Source of the DNA: Pseudaestuariivita rosea
GTDB lineage: Bacteria > Pseudomonadota > Alphaproteobacteria > Rhodobacterales > Rhodobacteraceae
DNA: 47,601 nucleotides
Direction of reading: 5' to 3'
Assembly (NCBI RefSeq): GCF_017592335.1
Contig: NZ_JACNMP010000025.1
Coordinates: 1-47,601 of the forward strand
In this document: positions 7,032 to 14,569 of the stretch, piece by piece
Numbering within the stretch: the first letter of the stretch is position 1
Layout: every line of letters starts with the position of its first letter
Translations under genes and position numbers: made by a program
The notes under the pieces: model-generated
Seen by the model: only the letters and a program-made list of their open reading frames with translations
Database searches by the model: none
What the model was told of the DNA's origin: nothing

Positions 7032-8225
7032 CTAATGGGACTGCCAGACCGCGCTGATCTCGGCGCGGATGATGCGGGCGATCAGGGCGCAGTCGTCCAG
7101 GCTGAAGGTCAGGGGCAGGCGCATGTCCATGACGCTGTTCAGGATACGGTCGGTTTTGGGCATGGGCGCCGGGTTTGCATAGCGCCAGCTGTCGTATTTT
7201 GAGGTAAAGCCCACAGGTTCATCCGGGCCGAACCATTTCAGTTCGACCCCGCGGTTCAGGCACCTTGTGATGACCTCTCGGATATCATTCGCAGCCCAGT
7301 CCAGCAGCAGGAACTGAAAGGATGAGGCCACGTATTTTTCCTGGGGCGGGCGGCGGATTACGGTCAGGCCGGGGGTATTTTGCAGGCCGTCTTCCAGCAC
7401 ACTGTAGCGGTCATTCCAACGATCGGCCTGTTGCATCAGGATTTCAATCTGTGGCCGCAGGATGGCGGCGCGCAGGTTATCCATACGGCCCGACATATTG
7501 GGCATCTGATAGCGCACGTCCTGAAAGGCCTCGAAGGGTGGGGCGGCTTCGTGACGGCCGTACATCATGTATGAGCCTGACATCACAATGGCGCGGGCCA
7601 TCAGATCGGGATCGTCGCTGATCAGAAAACCGCCTTCACCAGAGTTGACGTGTTTATAGGTCTGGCAGGAATAGCAGCCAAAGACGCCAAAGCGGCCCGA
7701 CCAGGTATCACCCCATTTGGCGCCCATGGTGTGGGCGCAGTCTTCCACCACTTTCACGCCGGCGTTGTTGCAGATGCCCATCAGGCGGTCCATGTCGCAG
7801 ATGTGCCCGCGCATATGGCTGAGCAGCAGGACCTGCGCCTGATCTGCTTTGGCGGCCAGATCGTCGAGGTCGATGGTCAGATCTTCGGTCACTTCGACAA
7901 AGACCGGTACCGCCCCCACATTGGCAATCGCGCCGGGGACGGGGGCCAGGGTGAAGGCATTGCTGAGGACTTTATCACCGGGTTTGACACCCAGGGCGCG
8001 CAGGGCGGTGGCCATGGCGTAACCGCCGGATGCAACGGCAAGGCAATATTTGGCATCCATTGCACGGGCGAAGTCAACTTCAAGCAGCGTTGTTTCGGCG
8101 ACCTCGTCCGGCGCGGTGTTATAGCGGTGCAGGCGCCCGTGATTCAGAACGCGCAGGGCGGCGTCGATTCCTTTTTGTGGAATCGGTTCCTGTTGCGTGA
8201 AAGATCCTGTGAAGATTTCTGTCAT
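7032..8225 (-). CDS. DegT/DnrJ/EryC1-type PLP aminotransferase
   Basis: About 397 residues from ATG 8225 (an ATG at 8252 would add 9 residues). Fold-type I aminotransferase features are present: CLAVASGGYAMATALRALG near the N-terminus, VEDCAHTMGAKWGDTWSG, and the PLP-lysine segment CQTYKHVNSGEGGFL (Lys at about 205). DegT-type enzymes transfer an amino group to keto-sugars or cyclitols. No sugar-nucleotide genes are adjacent, so the substrate is open. Its 5' end faces the GTA promoter region across about 320 bases. Confidence 0.85.
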   Translation of the reverse strand: MTEIFTGSFTQQEPIPQKGIDAALRVLNHGRLHRYNTAPDEVAETTLLEVDFARAMDAKYCLAVASGGYAMATALRALGVKPGDKVLSNAFTLAPVPGAIANVGAVPVFVEVTEDLTIDLDDLAAKADQAQVLLLSHMRGHICDMDRLMGICNNAGVKVVEDCAHTMGAKWGDTWSGRFGVFGCYSCQTYKHVNSGEGGFLISDDPDLMARAIVMSGSYMMYGRHEAAPPFEAFQDVRYQMPNMSGRMDNLRAAILRPQIEILMQQADRWNDRYSVLEDGLQNTPGLTVIRRPPQEKYVASSFQFLLLDWAANDIREVITRCLNRGVELKWFGPDEPVGFTSKYDSWRYANPAPMPKTDRILNSVMDMRLPLTFSLDDCALIARIIRAEISAVWQSH

Positions 8226-8335
8226 GGAAAATACCGTGATATCAAAATTCATCGGGCGTCAATCGGGGTGTGTCACTTTATCTGGTCCGGATTGGATCGG
8301 GGAAAGTTCAATGGAAAGAAAGGGCTAGGGAAAAA

Positions 8336-8350
8336 TTAAGGTTTTGTTAA
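8336..8350 (+). promoter_or_regulatory. CtrA box 1 upstream of the GTA cluster
   Basis: TTAA-GGTTTTG-TTAA, a perfect full CtrA site (TTAA-N7-TTAA). It is the first of two copies 24 bases apart and lies 66 bases upstream of the GTA -35 element. It could also act on the divergent aminotransferase gene. Confidence 0.75.
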
Positions 8351-8359
8351 CCACTCAAA

Positions 8360-8374
8360 TTAAGAATTTGTTAA
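8360..8374 (+). promoter_or_regulatory. CtrA box 2 upstream of the GTA cluster
   Basis: TTAA-GAATTTG-TTAA, a second perfect CtrA box, 24 bases from the first (start to start) and 42 bases before the -35 element. Both spacers end in TTG, so the two sites are near-repeats (TTAAGNNTTTG-like). Confidence 0.75.
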
Positions 8375-8378
8375 TGAT

Positions 8379-8388
8379 ACCGTACGGT
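8379..8388 (+). promoter_or_regulatory. Perfect palindrome ACCGTACGGT in the GTA promoter region
   Basis: A 10-bp perfect dyad between the CtrA boxes and the -35 element, in the position expected for an activator or repressor dimer. The binding protein is unknown. GafA, the direct activator of RcGTA, is one possibility, but I know no consensus to compare. Confidence 0.35.
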
Positions 8389-8415
8389 TAGCGGGAAAAG
8401 CTAAGACGATTTCGC

Positions 8416-8444
8416 TTGACTTTCCGAACGGTCCAATGTAGAAC
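8416..8444 (+). promoter_or_regulatory. Predicted GTA operon promoter
   Basis: TTGACT (8416-8421), a 17-base spacer and TAGAAC (8439-8444) form a good sigma70-type promoter. Transcription would begin near 8450, about 95 bases before gene g1. The CtrA boxes and the palindrome lie immediately upstream. Confidence 0.6.
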
Positions 8445-8470
8445 TTGTGGCATGCTAGAGGAAATGGGCA

Positions 8471-8503
8471 AACGGCCGGGGTCACCCCTTGGGCCGTTTT
8501 TTT
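8471..8503 (+). terminator. Intrinsic terminator in the GTA leader (candidate attenuator)
   Basis: AACGGCC (8471-8477) pairs with GGCCGTT (8492-8498). An inner GGGG-TCA-CCCC stem stacks on it, and seven T residues run 8497-8503. It begins about 20 bases after the predicted start site and ends 43 bases before g1. No plus-strand gene ends nearby (the closest stop is at 7024), so only transcripts from the GTA promoter would meet it. The 8226-8546 gap holds no other gene. Confidence 0.75.
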
Positions 8504-8546
8504 GTTTCTCTCGTGTGGAGGGTCAAAAGCAACATAGGCGAACCAC

Positions 8547-8888
8547 ATGAGCATAATAACCAAGATCGCGGCGGTTGACGCAGAGGCACAGCAGATCATC
8601 GAAGAGACGCTGGAGAAGCTGAAAGAATGTCAAAAGGCCGTTGACGAGCACCTGAAGGCTATCAAGGCCGGGCAAGTCGATACAGGCAAGTCACTGGATA
8701 CCGAGGTCAGGCAACTGACCAAATTGAGTGATTTTGTCATCACTGAAAGGACGAAGTTCAATGAAAGGCGTCAGCAAGACGAGCGGATCGAGCATGGATA
8801 CCAGATCGACCTCGATGCCGCCCGATATCAGATCGGGTGCCGCTTGGATCGCCTGCGCGCACGAAGATGTCCAAAAGGACTTACTTGA
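8547..8888 (+). CDS. GTA small terminase subunit (g1)
   Basis: A 113-residue protein in the position of RcGTA g1, shown in Rhodobacter capsulatus to be the small terminase. The N-terminal 70 residues are strongly helical and coiled-coil-like (EAQQIIEETLEKLKECQKAV), as in small terminases. It would help bring host DNA to the motor. The ribosome site is weak (AGG at 8535). The reading frame runs 128 bases into g2, so translation of the two may be coupled. The last ~40 residues, in the overlap, are less family-like. Confidence 0.75.
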   Translation: MSIITKIAAVDAEAQQIIEETLEKLKECQKAVDEHLKAIKAGQVDTGKSLDTEVRQLTKLSDFVITERTKFNERRQQDERIEHGYQIDLDAARYQIGCRLDRLRARRCPKGLT

Positions 8889-10170
8889 TAGTCTGAGTGA
8901 GGGAGAGCTTATGGCTCTCCCTTTTTTATTCGAGTTCTGGGCGCATGATCACCAGTTGCCACCCGAGGGGGATTGGAAGACCTGGGTGATCATGGGCGGT
9001 CGTGGTGCGGGCAAGACGCGTGCCGGGGCGGAATGGGTGCGGGCACAGGTCGAAGGATCTTTGCCCAAGGATAAGGGCGCGGCGAGCCGTGTCGCGCTGG
9101 TGGGCGAGACCTTTGATCAGGTTCGCGATGTGATGATTTTTGGTGCCAGCGGGATTATCGCCTGTTGTCCGCCGGACCGGCGTCCGCGCTGGGTGGCGAC
9201 CAAGCGGCAGCTGGTCTGGCCGAACGGGGCTGTGGCGCAGGCGTTTTCGGCGCAGGAACCCGAGGCGCTGCGTGGGCCCCAGTTCGATGCGGCCTGGGTG
9301 GATGAGCTGGCCAAGTGGAAAAAGGCTGAGGCCACCTGGGACATGCTGCAGTTTGCATTGCGGTTGGGGGACAACCCGCGGCAATGCGTGACGACGACGC
9401 CGCGCAATGTGGGTGTTCTGAAACGTCTGCTGTCGACGCCATCGACAGTGACGACGACGGCCCCAACCGAGTCCAACCGCGCGTATTTGGCTGAGAGCTT
9501 CTTGTCGGAAGTTCGCGCGCGGTACGCTGGGACCCGGTTGGGGCGGCAGGAGCTGGACGGCGTGTTGTTGGAGGATATGGAAGACGCGCTGTGGACGTCG
9601 CAGATGATTGAGGCGTTGCGGGTGGAAGTGCCGCCTGCGCTGGACCGGATCGTCGTGGCGGTGGACCCGCCGGTGACGGGGCACGCAGGGTCGGACGACT
9701 GCGGGATCATCGTGGCTGGCGTGGCTGCCAAGGGGCCGCCGCAGGATTGGGTCGCATATGTTTTGGAGGACGCGAGCGTTGCGGCGTCGTCGCCCCTGGG
9801 ATGGGCGCGGCGGGCGATGGCGGCTTTTGACAAACACGGGGCCGAGCGGCTGGTGGCCGAGGTCAACCAGGGCGGCGATCTGGTGGAAAGCGTCGTGCGT
9901 CAGGTTGATCCGCTGGTGCCTTACCGGGCGGTGCGGGCATCGCGGGGCAAGGTCGTGCGGGCCGAGCCTGTGGCCGCTTTGTACGAACAAGGCCGGGTGC
10001 GGCATTTGCGGGGTTTGGGCGATCTGGAGGATCAGATGTGCCAGATGACCGGGCAGGGCTATCACGGCAAGGGCAGCCCGGACCGGGTCGATGCCCTGGT
10101 TTGGGCGCTGCATGAGTTGATGTTGGAACCCGCGGCGAAGTGGCGGCAGCCGAAGATCAGGGTTTTGTAA
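8761..10170 (+). CDS. GTA large terminase (g2)
   Basis: The DNA-packaging motor of the gene transfer agent. From ATG 8761 (470 residues) it has a Walker A motif GGRGAGKT (about residues 79-86), a Walker B-like FDAAWVDELAKW (about 182), and a C-terminal RNase H-like nuclease starting VVAVDPPVTGHAGSDDCG with further acidic residues (AERLVAEVNQGGDLV, PDRVDALVWAL). The start is uncertain: ATG 8761 is preceded by GAAAGGACGAAG, ATG 8911 has GGGAGAG and would not overlap g1, but homologues extend upstream of 8911 (WIACAHEDV region). GTA terminases package by a headful-like mechanism with little sequence specificity. Confidence 0.93.
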   Translation: MKGVSKTSGSSMDTRSTSMPPDIRSGAAWIACAHEDVQKDLLDSLSEGELMALPFLFEFWAHDHQLPPEGDWKTWVIMGGRGAGKTRAGAEWVRAQVEGSLPKDKGAASRVALVGETFDQVRDVMIFGASGIIACCPPDRRPRWVATKRQLVWPNGAVAQAFSAQEPEALRGPQFDAAWVDELAKWKKAEATWDMLQFALRLGDNPRQCVTTTPRNVGVLKRLLSTPSTVTTTAPTESNRAYLAESFLSEVRARYAGTRLGRQELDGVLLEDMEDALWTSQMIEALRVEVPPALDRIVVAVDPPVTGHAGSDDCGIIVAGVAAKGPPQDWVAYVLEDASVAASSPLGWARRAMAAFDKHGAERLVAEVNQGGDLVESVVRQVDPLVPYRAVRASRGKVVRAEPVAALYEQGRVRHLRGLGDLEDQMCQMTGQGYHGKGSPDRVDALVWALHELMLEPAAKWRQPKIRVL

Positions 10171-10184
10171 AGGACGGTAGAGGT

Positions 10185-10201
10185 CCCGGATCACGTCCGG
10201 G
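10185..10201 (+). terminator. Hairpin between g2 and g3
   Basis: CCCGGA (10185-10190) pairs with TCCGGG (10196-10201), extended by G-U/G-C pairs, and GCTTTGTTT follows. It lies 15 bases after the g2 stop, in the only early gap of the cluster. It could reduce or process transcription between terminase and structural genes. Confidence 0.45.
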
Positions 10202-10226
10202 GCTTTGTTTCGCGCGTGCCGCGCGA

Positions 10227-10250
10227 GAGTATTTGGGACCAAGAAGAAGG
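10227..10250 (+). repeat. GAGTATTT...CAAGAAGAAGG dispersed element, copy 1
   Basis: Reads GAGTATTT-GGGAC-CAAGAAGAAGG. Related copies lie at 47331-47353 and, inverted, at 47431-47453. It occupies the g2-g3 gap (10171-10315), which otherwise contains only the hairpin at 10185-10201 and the g3 ribosome site. Confidence 0.7.
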
Positions 10251-10315
10251 TAGGGGGTGTGTCCTATGACCCCTGGTGCCCGGCATGGCAATGGGACAAG
10301 ACTGAGGAGTTTTTC

Positions 10316-11488
10316 ATGGTAATGCAATTCTTTCGCCGGGGGGCAGGTGCCCCGCCGGAGCAAAAGGCGTCTGCCACGGGACCGGCGATTGCCTATCACG
10401 GATCGGGTCGTGTGGCCTGGAGCCCGCGGGATACGGTGACGCTGACCAAGACGGGGTTCAGTAGCAATCCGGTGGGTTTCCGGTCGGTCAAGCTGATTGC
10501 CGAGGCCGCAGCGGCGCTGCCATTGGTGCTGCAGGATCGCGAGCGTCGGTATGACGTGCATCCGCTTTTGGCACTGATCGGACGGCCCAATCCGGCCCAG
10601 GGTCAGGCCGAGCTGTTCGAGGCGCTTTATGGCCAGATTCTGCTGTCGGGGAATGGCTATGTCGAGCTGGTGGGCGCTTTGGAAGAGCTGCATGTGCTGC
10701 GGTCGGACCGGATGAGCGTGGTGCCTGGTAAAGACGGTTGGCCCATTGCCTATGAATATGCCGTGGGCGGGCGCAAGCATCGGTTTGATATGACGCAAGG
10801 TGCGGCGCCGATTTGCCATTTAAAGAGCTTTCATCCGCAGGACGATCACTATGGCCTGTCGCCCTTGCAGGCGGCGGCGACAGCGATTGATGTGCATAAT
10901 GCGGCCTCGCGCTGGTCGAAAGGGTTGCTGGATAATGCCGCGCGGCCGTCGGGTGCGATCGTCTATCAGGGTGCCGACGCCCAGGCCACGATGTCGAATG
11001 ATCAGTATGACCGGCTGGTGTTTGAGCTGGAGGCGAACCATCAGGGGGCGCGGAATGCGGGGCGTCCGATGCTGCTGGAAGGCGGATTGGACTGGAAACC
11101 CATGGGCTTTTCGCCGTCGGATATGGAGTTCCAGAAAACCAAGGAAGCCGCCGCGCGTGAGATTGCAACAGCGTTCGGTGTGCCGCCGATGCTGTTGGGC
11201 ATCCCCGGCGACGCGACCTATGCGAATTATCAGGAAGCCAACCGCGCGTTTTACCGACTGACCGTGCTGCCCCTGGTCACGCGGGTGACGGCGGGTCTGT
11301 CGGATTGGCTGTCGCGGATTGCAGGTGATGAGGTGCAGCTGAAGCCGGATATGGATCAGGTATCCGCGCTGGCGGTGGAGCGTGACCAGCAGTGGTCGCG
11401 TGTGGCCAAGGCGGATTTTCTGACCCAGGCCGAGAAGCGCGCTTTGTTGGGCTTGCCCGCGCTGCCCGAGGATCAGGTCGATGACTGA
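10316..11488 (+). CDS. GTA portal protein (g3)
   Basis: A 390-residue HK97-type portal, the dodecameric ring through which DNA enters the head. The ATG at 10316 is preceded by GAGGAG with 7-base spacing; the upstream open frame to 10205 overlaps repeats and is rejected. Recognisable parts are FRSVKLIAEAAAALPLVL near the N-terminus, the ALYGQILLSGNGYVEL segment, and the C-terminal FGVPPMLLGIPGDATYANYQ region (about 285-305) typical of the family. It is followed by g3.5 with an 8-base overlap. Confidence 0.95.
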   Translation: MVMQFFRRGAGAPPEQKASATGPAIAYHGSGRVAWSPRDTVTLTKTGFSSNPVGFRSVKLIAEAAAALPLVLQDRERRYDVHPLLALIGRPNPAQGQAELFEALYGQILLSGNGYVELVGALEELHVLRSDRMSVVPGKDGWPIAYEYAVGGRKHRFDMTQGAAPICHLKSFHPQDDHYGLSPLQAAATAIDVHNAASRWSKGLLDNAARPSGAIVYQGADAQATMSNDQYDRLVFELEANHQGARNAGRPMLLEGGLDWKPMGFSPSDMEFQKTKEAAAREIATAFGVPPMLLGIPGDATYANYQEANRAFYRLTVLPLVTRVTAGLSDWLSRIAGDEVQLKPDMDQVSALAVERDQQWSRVAKADFLTQAEKRALLGLPALPEDQVDD

Positions 11489-11705
11489 GATGATCAGTCT
11501 GGAAGGCTTTGATTGTGCCCCGGCGCATCGGATTGCTTCGAACGAGCGGATCAACGCGCTGCAGTTCGAGGCGATCAATAAGCGGCTTGATCGGGTCGAA
11601 GAGATGATTGAGCGGCTGGAAAAGCGGCTTTGGCTGATCGTTTTCGGCGTCGTCGGCGTGATCCTGGCGCAGGCCTTTCAATCAGTATTGGCGGTAACGC
11701 CGTGA
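11481..11705 (+). CDS. GTA small membrane-type protein (g3.5)
   Basis: A 74-residue protein at the position of g3.5 in the R. capsulatus GTA. It has a charged coiled-coil-like helix (FEAINKRLDRVEEMIERLEK, about 29-48) followed by one hydrophobic segment (LWLIVFGVVGVILAQAF) near the C-terminus. Its function is not established. It overlaps the portal gene by 8 bases and ends 14 bases before the protease start. The overlapping +1 frame upstream of the protease start is a shadow. Confidence 0.8.
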   Translation: MTEMISLEGFDCAPAHRIASNERINALQFEAINKRLDRVEEMIERLEKRLWLIVFGVVGVILAQAFQSVLAVTP

Positions 11706-11719
11706 TGCAGGAGAAACAT

Positions 11720-12265
11720 ATGAGCGGATTGGAACATAAGTTCTGCCAGATGGAGGCCGCACTGACGGTGACCGATGGCACGCAGGTGGCGGGCTATGCC
11801 TCGCTTTTCGGGAAATGCGATCAGGGCGGCGATGTGGTCGAACCTGGCGCCTATGCCCGCAGCCTGGCCAAGCTGAAGGCCAAGGGCGGCACGGTCAAAA
11901 TGCTGTGGCAGCATGATCCGGCACAGCCCATCGGCGTGTGGGACGAGGTTTATGAGGATGACAAGGGCCTTTATGTCAAGGGTCGCATCCTGAGTGATGT
12001 CGAAAAAGGCCGCGAGGCGGCTGCGCTGATCGACGCGGGTGCAATTGACGGATTGTCGATCGGTTATCGCACTGTGACGGCGGCGAAAGACAGCAAGGGC
12101 CGCAGGCTCTTGTCCGAGCTGGAGCTTTGGGAGGTGTCGCTTGTGACCTTCCCGATGCTACCGGAGGCGCGGGTCGGGGCGAAGGGCGACAGCCCGGAAG
12201 ACGCGACTTTGCGCGAATTGGCGGCTGCGTTTGAGGACGCGCGTCAGCTGCTGGCACGCACCTGA
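11720..12265 (+). CDS. GTA prohead protease (g4)
   Basis: An HK97-type (U35) prohead protease of 181 residues from ATG 11720, chosen because AGGAG sits 6 bases upstream; the frame is open to 11630 but overlaps g3.5. Likely catalytic residues are His65 (MLWQHDPAQP) and Ser113 (IDGLSIGYRT). LWEVSLVTFPM near residue 140 is also a family hallmark. It trims the N-terminus of the capsid protein during head maturation. The next gene, 35 bases downstream, is its capsid substrate. Confidence 0.94.
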   Translation: MSGLEHKFCQMEAALTVTDGTQVAGYASLFGKCDQGGDVVEPGAYARSLAKLKAKGGTVKMLWQHDPAQPIGVWDEVYEDDKGLYVKGRILSDVEKGREAAALIDAGAIDGLSIGYRTVTAAKDSKGRRLLSELELWEVSLVTFPMLPEARVGAKGDSPEDATLRELAAAFEDARQLLART

Positions 12266-12300
12266 GCCAGCGTTTCATCAACTCATTCAAGGACTGAAAG

Positions 12301-13482
12301 ATGAGCATACCCGAGACGAAGGCTCGGGCCGGTGACGCTATGTCTCCGGCCAGCGAAATGAAGACCGCCTTGGCGGCTTTCGTGAGCGACTTCAAAGACT
12401 TCCAGGATGTAATAAACGCAAAACTTCAAAAACAGGACGAACGACTGACCATGCTTGATCGTAAAAACATGACCTTCGCTGCACGCCCCGTGCTTTCCGC
12501 TGCCAATGAAGAGGCACCCCACCAGAAGGCCATCGATGCCTATATCCGCACCGGCGACGACGACGGTCTGCGCGGACTTGAACTGGACGGTAAATCCATG
12601 TCGACCGCTGTCAACAGCGACGGCGGCTATCTGGTTGACCCGCAGACATCCGCGACCATCAACTCGGTTCTGCATTCGACCGCTTCGATCCGTTCGATCG
12701 CGACAGTGGTAAATGTTGAGGCGACATCTTATGACGTAATCGTTGATCACGGCGACATGGGGTCCGGCTGGTCATCAGAAACCGCTGCGATGACTGAAAC
12801 ACAGACACCGCAGATCGATCGTATCTCGATCCCGCTGCATGAACTGTCCGCGCTGCCAAAAGCGTCGCAGCGTCTGCTGGACGATAGCGCGTTCGACATC
12901 GAAGGCTGGCTGGCCGGCAAGATCGCCGACAAGTTTGCCCGCGCTGAAGCTGCGGCATTTGTGGCAGGCGACGGTATGGACAAGCCCATGGGTTTCCTGA
13001 GCCACCCATCCGTTGACAATGATGCATGGACCTGGGGCAACCTGGGCTATATCGCCACCGAAGTACCTGGCGGTCTGGGTAACCCCGACAAGCTGGTCGA
13101 GGTGGTTTATGCGCTGGGTGCCGAATATCGCGCGAATGCGACATTCGTCATGAACTCGAAAACAGCGGGCGAGATCCGCAAGGTGAAAGACGCAGAAGGC
13201 CGCTTCCTGTGGTCCGACGGTCTGGCCGCGGGTGAGCCTGCACGTCTGCTGGGCTATCCGGTTCTGATCGCCGAAGACATGCCCGACATCGCAGATGGTG
13301 CCGACGCAATCGCCTTTGGTGATTTTGCAGCCGGTTACACTGTTGCGGAACGTCCTGACCTGCGTATCCTGCGTGACCCGTTTTCGGCCAAGCCGAACGT
13401 TCTGTTCTACGCCACCAAGCGCGTGGGAGGTGATGTCAGCGACTTCAAGGCAATCAAGCTGCTGAAATTCGCAGCGTCGTAA
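12301..13482 (+). CDS. GTA major capsid protein (g5)
   Basis: A 393-residue HK97-fold capsid. The N-terminal ~100 residues are polar and helical (AFVSDFKDFQDVINAKLQKQ) and correspond to the segment removed by the g4 protease. The capsid core starts around GGYLVDPQTSATINSVL. Later segments (AAAFVAGDGMDKPMGFL, PARLLGYPVLIAEDMP, GDFAAGYTVAERPDLRI) are classic for the family. AAGGA lies 8 bases before the ATG. It is followed by a 155-base gap with two hairpins, unlike the overlapping genes after it. Confidence 0.96.
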   Translation: MSIPETKARAGDAMSPASEMKTALAAFVSDFKDFQDVINAKLQKQDERLTMLDRKNMTFAARPVLSAANEEAPHQKAIDAYIRTGDDDGLRGLELDGKSMSTAVNSDGGYLVDPQTSATINSVLHSTASIRSIATVVNVEATSYDVIVDHGDMGSGWSSETAAMTETQTPQIDRISIPLHELSALPKASQRLLDDSAFDIEGWLAGKIADKFARAEAAAFVAGDGMDKPMGFLSHPSVDNDAWTWGNLGYIATEVPGGLGNPDKLVEVVYALGAEYRANATFVMNSKTAGEIRKVKDAEGRFLWSDGLAAGEPARLLGYPVLIAEDMPDIADGADAIAFGDFAAGYTVAERPDLRILRDPFSAKPNVLFYATKRVGGDVSDFKAIKLLKFAAS

Positions 13483-13495
13483 GGCGTTGTGACAG

Positions 13496-13590
13496 GGCGG
13501 TCCCGGACAGGGCCGCCTGACCCCGGGCGCGCGCCGGACTGACCCCCGTGTTGTCTAGCTGCTTTCCCCTCCGTCCGAGCAATGCGGAGG
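13496..13590 (+). other. Two hairpins downstream of the capsid gene
   Basis: GGCGGTCC/GGGCCGCC (13496-13503 with 13510-13517, one G-U pair) and CCTCCG/CGGAGG (13568-13573 with 13585-13590). Neither has a T-run. They occupy the longest internal gap after g2-g3 in the GTA operon (13483-13637) and could stabilise the 3' end of a capsid-rich transcript. No gene is seen in the gap. Confidence 0.4.
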
Positions 13591-13637
13591 CGCGCGCCCA
13601 TCTGGCCGGAGGGGCCTTGGATTTTCGGAGAGTTTCC

Positions 13638-14234
13638 ATGATGTTAGTCGAAGAGACCACAGTGCCCGCAGGTGCTCTGCCGGTCGAGGCATTCAAACGG
13701 CACCTGCGTTTGGGCACCGGATTTGGTGACGACGGGCTGCAGGATGCAGTTTTAGAGAGTTTTTTGCGGGCAGCATTGGCCGCGGTTGAGGCGCGAACCG
13801 GTAAGGTTCTGATCGAACGGGATTTTTCCTGGAGCGTGACGAAGTGGCGGATGGTATGTGAGCAACCGTTGCCGGTCGCGCCAGTGAATGAGCTTTTGTT
13901 GGTAACACGTATCGATGCCGACGAGGTATCGACGGCGGTTGAACCTGATGCCTATCGGTTGGTTCAGGATCCGCACAGGCCGCTGCTGGTATCGGTCGGG
14001 CTGGGTTTGCCAAGCATTCCGGTGAACGGTCGTATCGAGGTGCGGTTCCGTGCAGGTTATGCCACCGAATGGGCTGATTTACCTGCCGATCTGGCGCAGG
14101 CGGTGTTGTTGCTGGCGGCGCATTATTACGAGTATCGGCAGGAAACCGGGCTGGGCGAGGGCTGCATGCCCTTTGGTGTCACTGCGTTGTTGCAGCGGTA
14201 CCGGCCCATGCGTGTGTCGGTCGGGGGTGCGTGA
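13638..14234 (+). CDS. GTA head-tail connector (g6)
   Basis: A 198-residue head completion/adaptor protein in the g6 position. The ATG at 13638 (a second ATG follows at once) has GGAG 7 bases upstream. HLRLGTGFGDDGLQDAVLES near the N-terminus and the LAQAVLLLAAHYYEYRQETG helix (about 155-174) resemble phage connector proteins of the HK97 gp6/YqbG type. It would bind under the portal ring. Its TGA stop overlaps the g7 ATG by one base. Confidence 0.9.
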   Translation: MMLVEETTVPAGALPVEAFKRHLRLGTGFGDDGLQDAVLESFLRAALAAVEARTGKVLIERDFSWSVTKWRMVCEQPLPVAPVNELLLVTRIDADEVSTAVEPDAYRLVQDPHRPLLVSVGLGLPSIPVNGRIEVRFRAGYATEWADLPADLAQAVLLLAAHYYEYRQETGLGEGCMPFGVTALLQRYRPMRVSVGGA

Positions 14235-14569
14235 TGACCCCTGTTTTATCCAGAAAGCTGGTGTTGGAGGGGGCCGTGCAGGTGCCCGACGGCGCGGGCG
14301 GCTTTGCCGAGAACTGGCAGCCCTTGGGCGAGCTATGGGCCGAGATCCTGGCGGGCAGTGGGCGCGAAACCGCGGGCAGCTTTGCCCCGGTATCGCGCGT
14401 CAGCTACCGGATCACCGTGCGCGGGGCACCCTTTGGCGCACCGTCGCGGCCTAAGCCCGACCAGCGGTTTCGCGATGGCGATCGGCTGTTTCGCATTCTG
14501 GCGGTGGGCGAGCGTGACCCGCAGGGCCGCTATCTGACCTGCCACGCGGTTGAGGAGGTGGCGGCATGA
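14234..14569 (+). CDS. GTA head-tail stopper (g7)
   Basis: A 111-residue phage head-tail joining protein (SPP1 gp16-like stopper family). The family pattern is visible: LVLEGAVQVPDGAGGFAENW, a central YRITVRG strand, then FRDGDRLFRILAVGERDPQG. It closes the head after packaging. It starts at an ATG overlapping the g6 stop (TGATG) and overlaps g8 by 4 bases, so translation is coupled. Confidence 0.9.
   Translation: MTPVLSRKLVLEGAVQVPDGAGGFAENWQPLGELWAEILAGSGRETAGSFAPVSRVSYRITVRGAPFGAPSRPKPDQRFRDGDRLFRILAVGERDPQGRYLTCHAVEEVAA

Noticed and set aside
8926-10242. A 438-codon open frame on the minus strand opposite the large terminase gene
   Set aside because: It is His/Arg/Pro-rich, as expected for the complement of a high-GC gene, has no family features, and the plus strand encodes an evident terminase.
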